Source: BP-133 sp040756995 (GTDB lineage Bacteria > Actinomycetota > Acidimicrobiia > IMCC26256 > BP-133). From it: DNA of 54,116 nucleotides. Below, one piece after another: positions 39,386 to 48,146 of this stretch. A program made the translations under genes and the position numbers. The stretch covers positions 1 to 54,116 of the forward strand of contig JBFLYK010000041.1 of NCBI GenBank assembly GCA_040756995.1, written 5' to 3'. Each line of letters begins with the position of its first letter. Position 1 is the stretch's first letter. The notes under the pieces were generated by a model. The model saw nothing but the letters and a program-made list of their open reading frames with translations. It did not search any database and was not told the origin of the DNA.

Positions 39386-40035
39386 AGGGACCGCCGGGTC
39401 ACGAGATCCTCGGCCCGGACGAGATCCTCCGGGCCGGTGACCTTGAGGTTGGCCGGGTCACCCGGGACGACGACCACCCGCCCCCCGGCCGCCTCCACCA
39501 GGGCGGCATCGTCGGTCGCCTCTCCACCTCCGGCATGGGCCCGCCGGAGCACGTCGGCGGCGAAGGCCTGGGGAGTCTGGACGGCCCGCAAGGCCGCCCG
39601 GTCCAGGGTCTCGACGACCTCGCCCGACGGGTCGACCCGCTTGATCGTGTCGGCCACCGGCACGGCGGGCACGGCCCCGTCCGCCCCGCGCCGCACGGCG
39701 GCGACGACCCGCTCGAAGAGAAGGGCGTCGGCCAGCGGCCGGGCGGCATCGTGCACCACGATCACGCTCGCATCATCGGGCACGGCGGCCAGCCCCGCCC
39801 GCACCGACGCCGATCGGGTCGGCCCGCCGGCCACCGCCTTCACGGCGGGGGCCACGGTGACATCGAGGTGGGCGGCGGGCAGCACGGCAACGACGCCGTC
39901 GCAGGCGGCGCCGGCCGCGGCCAGTGCCCAGTCGATCAGCCGGAGCCCACCGAGCTCGAGGAACTGCTTGGGGACGGCGTCCCCGAAGCGGCTCCCCGAC
40001 CCGGCTGCCACGACGATCGCCCACACGTCACCCAT
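39382..40035 (-). CDS. ispD: 2-C-methyl-D-erythritol 4-phosphate cytidylyltransferase
   Basis: 217 residues. CTP-binding loop AAGSGSRFGDAVPKQF at 10-25 and the later VHDAARP motif. It transfers CMP to MEP. Coupled to ispF; such ispD-ispF pairs are common in Actinomycetota. Confidence 0.95.
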   Translation of the reverse strand: MGDVWAIVVAAGSGSRFGDAVPKQFLELGGLRLIDWALAAAGAACDGVVAVLPAAHLDVTVAPAVKAVAGGPTRSASVRAGLAAVPDDASVIVVHDAARPLADALLFERVVAAVRRGADGAVPAVPVADTIKRVDPSGEVVETLDRAALRAVQTPQAFAADVLRRAHAGGGEATDDAALVEAAGGRVVVVPGDPANLKVTGPEDLVRAEDLVTRRSL

Positions 40036-40075
40036 GTGGCCCGCACCGTAACCCCCGGTGCGGGCCGCTGCGCCA

Positions 40076-40636
40076 TCAGTACTCGCAGTTGCGGCTGTCG
40101 TCGCCCTTGCTCGTCACGCAGCTGTCGAACCCGTGGCCGCCGTCGAGCTTGTCGATCTCGTCGTCGTCGCTCCCGACGATCACGTCGTCGCCGTCGCCGC
40201 CGACGATCACGTCCTTGGCCGAGCCGCCGGCGGTGGTGTCGTTCCCGGAGTCGCCGCTCACGGTGTCCTTACCGGGGCCGCCGTCGAGGTCGTCGTCGTT
40301 GCCGTCGCCCCGGAGCGTGTCGTTCCCCGAACCGCCGGTGATCGAGTCGTTGCCCCGCTGGCCGCAGATGACGTCGTCGCCGCCCTTGCCGTTGATCGTG
40401 TCATCGCCTTCGCTGCCGATGATCACGTCGTCCTTGCCCGTCCCGTCGATGAGGGCCGGGCCGTGCTGACCGGAGGCGTTGAGCCAGTCGTGGCTGGCCT
40501 CCCGTCCGTTGCACAGCCCGTCGACGGAGCGGACGCTCGGCCCGGCGGCCAGGGCCGACCCGGCCAGCAGGGTGGCGACGGCCAGGCTCCGAACCACCAG
40601 ATGGTGGCCCGACCCTCGCGTCCCCTTGTCTCGCAT
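40076..40636 (-). CDS. Secreted RTX-type calcium-binding repeat protein
   Basis: 186 residues. A signal peptide (RSLAVATLLAGSALAAG) is followed by about eight GGxGxDxxx nonapeptide-like repeats between residues 65 and 165 that form a calcium-binding beta roll. Cysteines near both ends (C42 and the final CVTSKGDDSRNC) may form disulfides. There is no enzymatic domain. Likely surface or secreted. Confidence 0.85.
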   Translation of the reverse strand: MRDKGTRGSGHHLVVRSLAVATLLAGSALAAGPSVRSVDGLCNGREASHDWLNASGQHGPALIDGTGKDDVIIGSEGDDTINGKGGDDVICGQRGNDSITGGSGNDTLRGDGNDDDLDGGPGKDTVSGDSGNDTTAGGSAKDVIVGGDGDDVIVGSDDDEIDKLDGGHGFDSCVTSKGDDSRNCEY

Positions 40637-40908
40637 CCGTGTGCCTCCTGGTTGGCCCTGAAGACTCCCCCGCGGGCGCCAGGACAGCCCGACCCGTGCG
40701 CCCGCCTTGACGCACGACCGTTTGTCTTCCTCGAATGGCCCCGAGAAAGAAGCGATATGCCGAAAACTTCTGGGGGAAATTTTCGGCGTCCCAGCCCTTT
40801 GGTTCCCAGCCCTGTGGTGAATCTGTCCGAATCGTCGGCTTTCAGGGGATATATGTCAAGCCGCGCCGAGCCCCAGCATGAGAATTGGGTGAATCGCGGC
40901 CTTCTGGC
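40637..40908. other. 272-bp intergenic region with a hairpin
   Basis: No supported gene. CCGAAAA (40760-40766) and TTTTCGG (40780-40786) form an inverted repeat with a 13-base loop, downstream of the copper-chaperone gene on the minus strand and upstream of the RTX gene. It may be a weak terminator or an operator. An AT-rich GGGATATATG stretch at about 40848-40857 could be promoter DNA. Confidence 0.35.
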
Positions 40909-41115
40909 TCAGCCGGCGAGTTCGAACCCGGCCTCTTCCACCGCGGCCCGGACCGCCTCGCGGTCGACCGGCTCCTCGCTCACCAGCGTCACCCGGCCGG
41001 CCCCGAGGTCGACGGACACCGAGGTGACGCCGCCCAGCTTGCCGACTTCACCTTGCAGCGCCCGGACGCAGTGGTCGCACGTCATCCCCGTCACTGAATA
41101 CGTCGCCTCGGCCAT
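40909..41115 (-). CDS. copZ: Heavy-metal-associated domain protein, copper chaperone-like
   Basis: 68 residues, a single HMA domain with GMTCDHC (C13 and C16), which binds Cu(I). It is the size of a CopZ chaperone. No copper ATPase is visible beside it, so the partner is elsewhere. Confidence 0.88.
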   Translation of the reverse strand: MAEATYSVTGMTCDHCVRALQGEVGKLGGVTSVSVDLGAGRVTLVSEEPVDREAVRAAVEEAGFELAG

Positions 41116-41199
41116 GTCCGAAGACTAACGGCCGCCACCGCCTCGGCCGCCTTCAGGGCTTGCGACTCGCTTGGCCCCTCCCGGGGTACATGGGCGCGC

Positions 41200-42237
41200 A
41201 TGCTGAGGATCGCCGAGGTGGCACCGCCCTACCTGCCAGTTCCCCCCACCGGTTACGGGGGCATCGAACTCGTCGTCGCTCTGCTGGCCAACGGGCTGGT
41301 CGCCCGGGGCCACGACGTCACGCTCTTCGCCAGTCCCGAGTCGCACACCGCGGCCCGGCTCGTGTCGCCGATCGAGCGGCCGCTCGGCCCGTCCGACCTG
41401 GTGCACGACGAGTACGACATGCTCCAGGCCACGAGCGCCCATCTCCGGGCCGAGGACTTCGACGTCGTGCACGACCACACCGTCCACGGGCCGGCCCTCG
41501 CCGCCCTGCAGCCCGATGGACCCCCGGTGATCCATACGCTCCACGGGCCCTGGACCGACGCCGCCCGCACCTTCTACGGCGGCCTGCAGCACCACGTCCA
41601 TCTCGTGGCCATCAGCGAGACGCAGCGGGCCGACAATCCTGATGTGACCTACGCCGGCGTCGTGCCCAACGGGATCGACGTGGAGCAGTATCCGTTGCGG
41701 GAGGACAAGGAGGAGCGGCTCGTCTTCATGGGCCGCTGCAACCGGGAGAAAGGCCCGGAGCTGGCCGTGCAGGTGGCGGCCCGGGCCGGCCTGCCGTTGA
41801 CCATGGTGGTGAAGCGGGCCGAACCGGAAGAGCAGCGCTATTGGGACGAAGCCGTCGTACCCCACCTCACCGGAAACGAGGAGATCATCGAGGCCGTCGG
41901 TCACGACGAGAAGATCGACCTCTTCGGACGGGCGCTCGGCGTGCTGATGCCCGTCCAGTGGCATGAGCCGTTCGGGCTCGTGATGGCCGAGGCGATGGCC
42001 TGTGGGACACCGGTCATCGCCCAGCCGCTGGGCGCGGCCCAGGAGGTCGTGGCCGACGGCGAGACCGGGTTCCTCCGGGAAGGCGCCGACGCCATGGCCG
42101 AGGCGGTGTCGCAGCTTTCCGAGCTGTCAGCCCGGGCCTGCCGGGATCGGGTCGTCCGCCACTTCTCGGCCGAGGTCATGGTCAACCGCTACGAAGAGAT
42201 CTTCGAGCGGGCAGCGCGATCGCCGTCATGGGTATGA
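41200..42237 (+). CDS. Glycosyltransferase family 4 protein
   Basis: 345 residues. GT-B fold: the N-terminal domain starts LRIAEVAPPYLPVPPTGYGGIE with the glycine loop that contacts the donor; the C-terminal domain has VFMGRCNREKGPELAV and HEPFGLVMAEAMACGTPVIA, the E-x7-E donor-site motif. It resembles sugar-nucleotide transferases of the GT4 group that act on small acceptors or cell-surface glycans. Acceptor unknown. The next gene is 24 bp downstream. Confidence 0.9.
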   Translation: MLRIAEVAPPYLPVPPTGYGGIELVVALLANGLVARGHDVTLFASPESHTAARLVSPIERPLGPSDLVHDEYDMLQATSAHLRAEDFDVVHDHTVHGPALAALQPDGPPVIHTLHGPWTDAARTFYGGLQHHVHLVAISETQRADNPDVTYAGVVPNGIDVEQYPLREDKEERLVFMGRCNREKGPELAVQVAARAGLPLTMVVKRAEPEEQRYWDEAVVPHLTGNEEIIEAVGHDEKIDLFGRALGVLMPVQWHEPFGLVMAEAMACGTPVIAQPLGAAQEVVADGETGFLREGADAMAEAVSQLSELSARACRDRVVRHFSAEVMVNRYEEIFERAARSPSWV

Positions 42238-42261
42238 ACGGGATGACGGAAGGAGAATCCA

Positions 42262-42690
42262 ATGCCTGCCAGCAAGGAGATGCCCAGCACCATTCGGCGT
42301 TCCGACGCCAAAGCCAAGCGGACCTGGGCCAAAGCCCATGACAGCGCGGTCGACACCTACGGCGAAGGAGAACGGGCGCACCGCACGGCGTTCAGTGCGC
42401 TGAAGCACACGCACGAAAAGGTCGAGGACCACTGGGAGCCCAAGAAATCGAAGGGTCCCTCCGATCGGCGAGCGGCCGACCCCAAGGCTCGCTCCAAGAG
42501 CGGTGGCACGCGCACCGGCGGCGTCGACGTCAAGGGCCACAGCAAGCAAGAGCTGATGGACCGGGCCCGCAAGCTCGACATCCCGGGCCGCTCCCGGATG
42601 ACGAAGGACGAGCTGGCCGAGGCCATCGGCAAGGCGAACACCCGGGCCACCGCCAAGGCCCGCAACCGTTCCCGGCCCCGCTCCCGCTAG
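42262..42690 (+). CDS. ChaB-like protein with C-terminal Rho_N/SAP-like domain
   Basis: 142 residues, very basic. The N-terminal 60 residues match the ChaB pattern (STIRRSDAKAKRTWAKAHDSAV, then AHRTAFSALKH). The C-terminal part has a helix-turn-helix motif like Rho_N/SAP (SKQELMDRARKLDIPGRSRM, then TKDELAEAI) and an Arg-rich tail. Often such proteins are stress-related DNA-binding accessories. Preceded by AAGGAGAA. Confidence 0.82.
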   Translation: MPASKEMPSTIRRSDAKAKRTWAKAHDSAVDTYGEGERAHRTAFSALKHTHEKVEDHWEPKKSKGPSDRRAADPKARSKSGGTRTGGVDVKGHSKQELMDRARKLDIPGRSRMTKDELAEAIGKANTRATAKARNRSRPRSR

Positions 42691-42697
42691 GGGACGT

Positions 42698-42713
42698 GGC
42701 GCGCTGGCGCGCC
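42698..42713 (+). terminator. GC hairpin after the ChaB-like gene, weak terminator candidate
   Basis: GGCGCGC and GCGCGCC flank two bases, just after the stop codon. There is no T-run, so termination is uncertain; a self-complementary GC-rich spacer is the alternative. Confidence 0.3.
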
Positions 42714-42756
42714 GCACCAGTGTTCCCCGGCATCCGGTCCGGGTAGCACCATTCCC

Positions 42757-43608
42757 ATGGCGACGACGACGTTGTACGACCGTGAGCTGCACTACCGCGA
42801 CGAGGGCAGCGGCGATGATCCCGTCGTCCTGATCCATGCTCTTCCGTTGGACGGGTCGATGTGGGAGCCGCAACTCGAGGCCTTCCGCACCCGGTGCCGG
42901 TTGATCGCCCCCGACCTCGCCGGCTTCGGTGGGTCCCAGCCGCTGCCGGAGGCCGAGGGCAACCTCATCGACCGGTGGGCCGACGACGTGATCGGACTTC
43001 TGGGGGCATTGGGAATCGACCACGCAACCGTGGTCGGTGCATCGCTGGGTGCCGATGTGGCGCTCGCCATGACGCGCCGGGCCCGCGACGCTGTCGGCGG
43101 GCTGGGCCTGGCCGGACTGCGGGGCGACATCGGCCCGGAGGAAGCAGGTCAACGTCTCGAGCAGGCCGAGTGGGTGGCCAACGGCGGCGACCGGCAGTCG
43201 ATCCTCGAGCGCCTCGTGGACGACTTCGCCGGACCGAAGTCACCGCACCGGAGCGAAGTGGCGCAGCGAATCCACTTTGTCGCCACCGCGACATCGACCG
43301 TCGGGTGGGTGGCGGCCCTCCGGGCCATGACGGAACGTCCGGAGACGGCGGCCGACCTGGCCAAGGTCGACGTCCCCACGATCTTCCTCGTCGGTGAGGA
43401 CGACCGGCTCGCACCCCCGGACGACGTCCGGGCGCTGGCCGCCCGAGCCCCGGAGGCCGGCGTGATCGAGATCCCGCGGGCCGGGCACCTCGCCAACCTC
43501 GACAATCCCGCCGCCTTCAACCGGGCCCTGGAGGATCTGCTGGCCGGCCGGGAGGCCCGGCGCAGCCCGGGCAAGCACAGCTGGCCGGCGACACCGGCCG
43601 TGCACTGA
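42757..43608 (+). CDS. Alpha/beta hydrolase
   Basis: 283 residues. Typical fold with an HALPLDGSMW oxyanion region, nucleophile S96 in VVGASLGAD, aspartate in LVGEDDRLAPPDD and histidine in AGHLANLDNP. The cap region is helical. It resembles esterases and 3-oxoadipate enol-lactonase-like hydrolases. Substrate unknown. The small gene that follows is 13 bp away. Confidence 0.88.
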   Translation: MATTTLYDRELHYRDEGSGDDPVVLIHALPLDGSMWEPQLEAFRTRCRLIAPDLAGFGGSQPLPEAEGNLIDRWADDVIGLLGALGIDHATVVGASLGADVALAMTRRARDAVGGLGLAGLRGDIGPEEAGQRLEQAEWVANGGDRQSILERLVDDFAGPKSPHRSEVAQRIHFVATATSTVGWVAALRAMTERPETAADLAKVDVPTIFLVGEDDRLAPPDDVRALAARAPEAGVIEIPRAGHLANLDNPAAFNRALEDLLAGREARRSPGKHSWPATPAVH

Positions 43609-43621
43609 AAGGAATCGAACG

Positions 43622-43867
43622 ATGCGGAAGCAGACGGAAGGTGACAACCGGCAACGCCGGAAGGCGGCGCGAGAGGCTCGGGACGAGGGCCGTTCTCCGA
43701 GCGAGGCCGGGGTGACGACCGGAGGGTCGAAACAGACCCGCCATGTCTCCTCCGGTGCGTCCCACGACGAGCGGGTGGAACACCTCGGGGAGGGCAAGCT
43801 GCCATCGACGCGCCCGGAACCGGATCTGCGCCCGGCCAGCGGACATCCGGAACAGGAACCCCGCTGA
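43622..43867 (+). CDS. Small hydrophilic protein, unknown function
   Basis: 81 residues, rich in Arg, Glu, Gly and Ser, with no hydrophobic core and probably disordered. Start supported by AAAGGAATCGAACG before the ATG and by the short gap to the hydrolase gene. It resembles small stress-associated proteins in composition only. Confidence 0.55.
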   Translation: MRKQTEGDNRQRRKAAREARDEGRSPSEAGVTTGGSKQTRHVSSGASHDERVEHLGEGKLPSTRPEPDLRPASGHPEQEPR

Positions 43868-44000
43868 GCACAACGGCGTAGATGACCTCTGCGCCTATTA
43901 CTCGTTTCTTTCCGCCGTTTCGAGTGTCGCCGCGGAGGGCAGGTACGGTGAAAGGGCCACCGGGACGCCGGCGTGCACCGGCCCTGACCTCATAGGACTG

Positions 44001-44444
44001 ATGATGCCGAGCGTCGTATACCTCTACGCCTTCATCTTCACCGCCGCCCTCGCCGGAATGATCTTCGCCGATCGGCGGCGCAACGCCCTGTTCCGTGGTG
44101 TGCGGAAGCCGTTGCTCAGCCACCGTTGCCGGGCCCGCCCGCTCTTCTCCGAGCTGGACAAGTCGTCCTTCCAGCTCGACGCCGTGGTCGAGGTGTGCGA
44201 CGACCCGTTCGTCCCGACCGGAACGCCGTTCTCGCTGCAACTCAGCCGTCCCAACAAGCGCAGCGACTACCTGTTCTCGAAGGTGCGGGCGTCGGTGGAG
44301 CGCGGTCATGCCCTCTTCGTCGACGTCGAGGACTACCTCACCGCTCGCAAGGCCCGCCTCTGTGCCAACGGCTGGACCGTCGTCCTCGACGTCGTGCACG
44401 CCGCCGGCTGGCCGACGAGCGGCGCGGCCATAGGCCAGCTCTGA
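44001..44444 (+). CDS. Single-pass membrane protein, unknown function
   Basis: 147 residues from one of two adjacent ATGs behind TAGGA. One N-terminal membrane helix (about 3-22, VVYLYAFIFTAALAGMIFA) and a basic linker, then a soluble domain of about 100 residues with cysteines at C43, C66 and C121. No family recognised. An upstream in-frame extension exists but has a poor start context. Confidence 0.65.
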   Translation: MMPSVVYLYAFIFTAALAGMIFADRRRNALFRGVRKPLLSHRCRARPLFSELDKSSFQLDAVVEVCDDPFVPTGTPFSLQLSRPNKRSDYLFSKVRASVERGHALFVDVEDYLTARKARLCANGWTVVLDVVHAAGWPTSGAAIGQL

Positions 44445-44453
44445 CGCGGGTCC

Positions 44454-45452
44454 TCAGTCCGCCTGATCGCGGAACCAGGTGGCGAGGTCCCGGGCCGCCT
44501 GGGTCGGGTTGGCGGCCTGGGGCACCGGTGGCACGCTCGACGAGGCGTCGTCGTTGTTGGCGCCTCCTCGGGGAAGCAGGGCCAGGAGCAGTATCAGGGT
44601 GACCAGCGTGCCCAGTGCCAGCAGGGGGAGCGGTGATCGCCGTTGTGGTCGCCGTTGCGCCGCGGTGTCCGGTAACTCGACCGGGGCGATCTGGGTCGGC
44701 GGCGGAACGGCGAGCTGCGTAGGAGCGTCGTCTGCCGCCAGTGCCGCCAGCCGATCGTGGAGTTCAGCCGCCGTCGGGCGGGCGGAAGGGTCCGGTGCCG
44801 AGGCGGCGTCCACGAGCGCCTGCAACGCCGGTGGGAGTGGGCCGCCGGCCGCGTAGCGCAGGACGGCGCCGAGTCCGAACACGTCGGCGGCGGGGCCGAC
44901 CGGTTCACCGGCCGCCTGTTCCGGGGCCATGAACGGCGCGGTGCCGAGCACGGTTCCGATCTCGGTCAGACCCTGGTCTTTCAGGGCGCGGGCGATTCCG
45001 AAGTCGGTGAGCTTCGCCACCCCCTTGCGGGTCAGGAGCACGTTGTGGGGCTTGACATCGCGGTGGACGATGCCCAGGGCGTGGGCCTGGGCCAGGGCGG
45101 ACGACAGCGAGCCGGCCAGCGTCGCGACCTCGCCGGCGGAGAACCGCTCTCCCCGGGCGAGCCGCTCGGCCACCGTCTCGCCGTCGACATACTCCATGAC
45201 CAGGAACGGTGTTCCGTCGTCGCCGGCATCGAAGACCTGCACGATGTTCGGATGGCACAGCCGGGCGGCCAGGCGGGCCTCGCGGAGAAACCGCTCCCGG
45301 AAGGCGTCGTCGTCGGCCAGGTGGCCGGCCAGCACCTTGATGGCCACGGGCCGTTCGAGGACGGTGTCACGGGCCAGGACCACGGTGCCCATGGCGCCCG
45401 TCCCCAGCGGCCGCTCCACCCGGTAGCGCCCTTGGCGTAGAACGTCAATCAT
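44454..45452 (-). CDS. Serine/threonine protein kinase with C-terminal membrane helix
   Basis: 332 residues from ATG behind AAAGGTG, overlapping the lipoprotein gene by 8 bases. Kinase motifs: glycine loop GTGAMGTV (17-24), K39, HRDVKPHN (130-137, catalytic D132), DFG (150-152) and APE in MAPEQAAG. A Pro/Arg-rich linker leads to a membrane helix (PLLALGTLVTLILLLALLP) and a short outside tail without PASTA repeats. It is a Hanks-type kinase like PknB but shorter, with an unusually abbreviated C-lobe after VFGLGAVLRYAAGG. Confidence 0.9.
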   Translation of the reverse strand: MIDVLRQGRYRVERPLGTGAMGTVVLARDTVLERPVAIKVLAGHLADDDAFRERFLREARLAARLCHPNIVQVFDAGDDGTPFLVMEYVDGETVAERLARGERFSAGEVATLAGSLSSALAQAHALGIVHRDVKPHNVLLTRKGVAKLTDFGIARALKDQGLTEIGTVLGTAPFMAPEQAAGEPVGPAADVFGLGAVLRYAAGGPLPPALQALVDAASAPDPSARPTAAELHDRLAALAADDAPTQLAVPPPTQIAPVELPDTAAQRRPQRRSPLPLLALGTLVTLILLLALLPRGGANNDDASSSVPPVPQAANPTQAARDLATWFRDQAD

Positions 45453-45855
45453 CGTCGTCGTCACCTTTGTCTCCCTTGTCTCCCTTGCCCTTGCCGTCCT
45501 TCTTGTCGGACCGGTCGTCGGGCTCGCTGACGACCGGAGCCGAGCTCGGCGGGGCGACCACTGGCGGCGGGCAGCTGATGCCCTGAACGAGGCGAGCCGC
45601 CCCGGCCAGCGCCTCGGCCTGCACCGCCGGCTCCACCGGCAGGGCGGCGATGTCGGTCTGCAGCGACCGTGCCTTCGCCAGCGCGTCGTCGCAGGCGCCG
45701 CCTTCGAGGGCGACGGCCACCTCCTCGGCCCGAGCGGCGAGCCCGGCGGCCACCTCGGGCGGCAGGCGATGTCCGGCCCCGTCGCCCGCTGACCCGCAGG
45801 CCGCGCCGACCAGCAGCGTGAGGATCAGCCCGGGGAGCACCCGTTTGCTTGCCAT
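45445..45855 (-). CDS. Small lipoprotein with acidic/basic tail
   Basis: 136 residues from ATG. Lipobox at VGAAC after a hydrophobic signal segment, then a helical domain (about 35-95) with two further cysteines (GGACDDAL and GISCPPP) and a low-complexity Lys/Asp/Gly tail ending in a run of aspartates. The kinase gene overlaps its end, so the two are likely a sensing pair (inference). Confidence 0.7.
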   Translation of the reverse strand: MASKRVLPGLILTLLVGAACGSAGDGAGHRLPPEVAAGLAARAEEVAVALEGGACDDALAKARSLQTDIAALPVEPAVQAEALAGAARLVQGISCPPPVVAPPSSAPVVSEPDDRSDKKDGKGKGDKGDKGDDDDD

Positions 45856-45941
45856 GCCGGGGGTGTTCCCGCTGGCGCTGAAGGCGCGATGAGCCGAAGG
45901 TGAAGGTTTCTTCAGGTGGCCGCCGCCTGGGGGCGACGGGC

Positions 45942-47123
45942 CTACCCGCTCTTCTCTTTCAGCTCGGCCTGGTACTTCTCGATCGAGGCTGCCACCGCCG
46001 CCATGTTGGAGCCGGCCATCTCGGGGCGCACGGCCTGCGCCCGGGCGGCGGCCTGGCGGGTGCTGTCGGCCTGGCCCTGGAACTCGGGCATGACGTGGCG
46101 GGCGAACAGTTCGTAGCTCCGCCACTTGCGGTCGGGAGTGGCCCAGTCGTGGGCGAGCTGGAGGTAGCTGCCGAACCCGCCGTTCGACTGCTTCCAGAGC
46201 CGTTCGATCTGCTCGCCGGCGTCGTCGGGTGTGCCGATCGTGCCGATGCCACTGTTGTTGATGAACTCGATGTACTCCCGGACGTTGGTGCCCTGGCCGA
46301 CGTCCATCTGGGGGAAGGCGGCGACGTGCTGGAAATACCGGAACCACGGGACGATGCCGTGCTCGACATCGCGGTAGGCCTGCTCCTTGGTTTCAGCCAG
46401 GTGCATCACGCCCACCAGCCGCCACGCCTTCCGGTCGACGGTCGTGCCGTAGTGGGCGGCCCGCTCCTCCATCACGTCCCAGTGGTGGGCGAGCAGGTCG
46501 AAGCCGGCGGCCATCGTGGCGCCAATCGAGAGAAGCCCGAGGCCGTAGCGGCCGGCCAGGCGCGGCCCGGACGGCGACGCCACGGCGGCGATGGCCACGT
46601 CCATGTGGGGATGGCTGTAGGGGCGGAGGTGGAGACGGGCGTCCTGGAGGGTCCAGCGGTCGTTCTGGAACGTCACCGGCTCATCGCCGCGCAGCAGGCG
46701 GACGATCAGGTCCGTGGCGTCCTCCAGGAGTTCCCGGGTCCTGGGCATCTCGAGGCCGATCATGGCGGCGTCGGTCGGCAGCGCCCCCGGTCCGAGCCCG
46801 AGCATGAAACGGCCCCGGGTCAGGTGGTCGAGGAGGACGGCCCGCTCCGCCACCCACAGGGGATGGTGATAGGCGGCACTGACCACGCCCGTCCCCAGCC
46901 GGATGTGGCGCGTCCGGGCGGCGCAGTTGGCGATGAAGATCTCCGGCGAGGCGATGATCTCGCTGCCGGCCGAGTGGTGCTCGCCGATCCAGGCCTCGTC
47001 GTACCCCAGGCGGTCGAGGTGCTCGACCAGGGCGAGGTCCTGCTCCAGCAGCACCGTCGGGTTCTCCCCCGCGGGGTGGAAGGGCGCCATGAAGATCCCG
47101 AACCGCATCCGTCCGTAGTCCAC
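45942..47123 (-). CDS. LLM-class flavin-dependent monooxygenase
   Basis: 393 residues from GTG behind AAGGGGGA. Luciferase-like TIM barrel with DEAWIGEHH, the flavin-contact region RLGTGVV and the MLGLGPGALPTD loop. It is most like the limonene monooxygenase/bacterial luciferase alpha subfamily. It needs reduced FMN from a separate reductase. Substrate unknown. Confidence 0.9.
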   Translation of the reverse strand: MDYGRMRFGIFMAPFHPAGENPTVLLEQDLALVEHLDRLGYDEAWIGEHHSAGSEIIASPEIFIANCAARTRHIRLGTGVVSAAYHHPLWVAERAVLLDHLTRGRFMLGLGPGALPTDAAMIGLEMPRTRELLEDATDLIVRLLRGDEPVTFQNDRWTLQDARLHLRPYSHPHMDVAIAAVASPSGPRLAGRYGLGLLSIGATMAAGFDLLAHHWDVMEERAAHYGTTVDRKAWRLVGVMHLAETKEQAYRDVEHGIVPWFRYFQHVAAFPQMDVGQGTNVREYIEFINNSGIGTIGTPDDAGEQIERLWKQSNGGFGSYLQLAHDWATPDRKWRSYELFARHVMPEFQGQADSTRQAAARAQAVRPEMAGSNMAAVAASIEKYQAELKEKSG

Positions 47124-47264
47124 CGGGTTCCCCCTTGCTCCGCCGTTCTGCCGGGCCGGTCATGCTAACCATCCCGACGCACGGATGAGGCGTGAGGGTG
47201 CGGCAGCGGGGGTAGGGCTCTGTAAACCCGTGTTCATCATTCCCGCTCAGAAAGGTGGAGCCGG

Positions 47265-48053
47265 ATGCTTGCCGCAATCGAATTCTCCCGTGGCATCGAA
47301 GATGCCTGGGCCAATGTCGCCGAGTTCGTCCCCAAGTTCCTGGGATTCCTCGCCGTACTCATCGTGGGCTGGATCGTCGCCAAGGCCATCGGCAAGATCG
47401 CCGACAAGGTTCTCGAACGGGTCGGGTTCGACAACGCCGTCGAGCGGGGTGGCGTGAAGAAGGCGTTGGAGCGATCGCAGTACGACGCCTCGACACTGGT
47501 CAGCAAGATCATCTTTTACACGCTGTTCCTGATCGTGTTGCAGATGGCCTTCGGAGTGTTCGGCACGAATCCGGTCTCCGACCTGCTGGCGGGCGTGATC
47601 GCCTACCTGCCCAAGGTCCTGGTGGCGATCGTCATCCTCGTGGTCGCGGCGGCCATCGCCGCCGGCGTCAAGGAGATCGTCGAAGCTTCACTCGGCGGGC
47701 TGAGCTATGGCCGGACGCTGGCCATGGGCGCCTCGGCGGCGATCGTGGCCATCGGGTTCTTCGCCGCCCTGAACCAGCTCCAGATCGCTCCGGCCATCGT
47801 GAACGGTCTCTTCTACGCCGTGCTGGCCATCATCGTCGGGTCGTCTGTCATCGCCATCGGTGGCGGAGGCATCGCCCCCATGCGCACTCAGTGGGAGAAG
47901 GCGCTGAACAAGGTGGAGCAGGAGGCTCCCCAGATGCGCCGGCAGACGCAGGGTGCGAAGGAGCGTGTCGAGCAGCGCTATGAGGAGCGCAGGGAACAGG
48001 CCCGGGCCATGTCGTCGCCCGGTGGTGGTGACGGCCACAACGGCCGCCCGTAA
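47265..48053 (+). CDS. Membrane protein with conserved TM helix repeats (small-conductance channel-like)
   Basis: 262 residues. Four to five hydrophobic helices near 25-45, 83-103, 113-140, 155-175 and 180-205, including two copies of a Lys/Gly-containing helix pattern (FLAVLIVGWIVAKAIGKIADKV and LVAIVILVVAAAIAAGVKEIV; described, not aligned) shared with mechanosensitive-channel-like CmpX proteins. The C-terminal 50 residues are charged and helical. Start supported by AGAAAGGTGGAGCCGG. Confidence 0.8.
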   Translation: MLAAIEFSRGIEDAWANVAEFVPKFLGFLAVLIVGWIVAKAIGKIADKVLERVGFDNAVERGGVKKALERSQYDASTLVSKIIFYTLFLIVLQMAFGVFGTNPVSDLLAGVIAYLPKVLVAIVILVVAAAIAAGVKEIVEASLGGLSYGRTLAMGASAAIVAIGFFAALNQLQIAPAIVNGLFYAVLAIIVGSSVIAIGGGGIAPMRTQWEKALNKVEQEAPQMRRQTQGAKERVEQRYEERREQARAMSSPGGGDGHNGRP

Positions 48054-48070
48054 GGAACCCCGCCCCTTTC

Positions 48071-48104
48071 GCAGCCCCGGTCGGGCCACCCCGGCCGGGG
48101 CTGC
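48071..48104 (+). terminator. Rho-independent-like terminator after the membrane channel gene
   Basis: GCAGCCCCGG and CCGGGGCTGC form a perfect 10-bp stem with a 14-base loop, 17 bp after the stop codon. There is no clear T-run, as is common in high-GC Actinomycetota. Confidence 0.6.
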
Positions 48105-48146
48105 TCGCGTCCGGCATTCAGCCCTGTCCTTCGAACTCCCCGCGGG

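Noticed and set aside
43149..44399. 416-codon minus-strand frame
   Set aside because: Antisense to the hydrolase and neighbouring small genes, with no recognisable domain.
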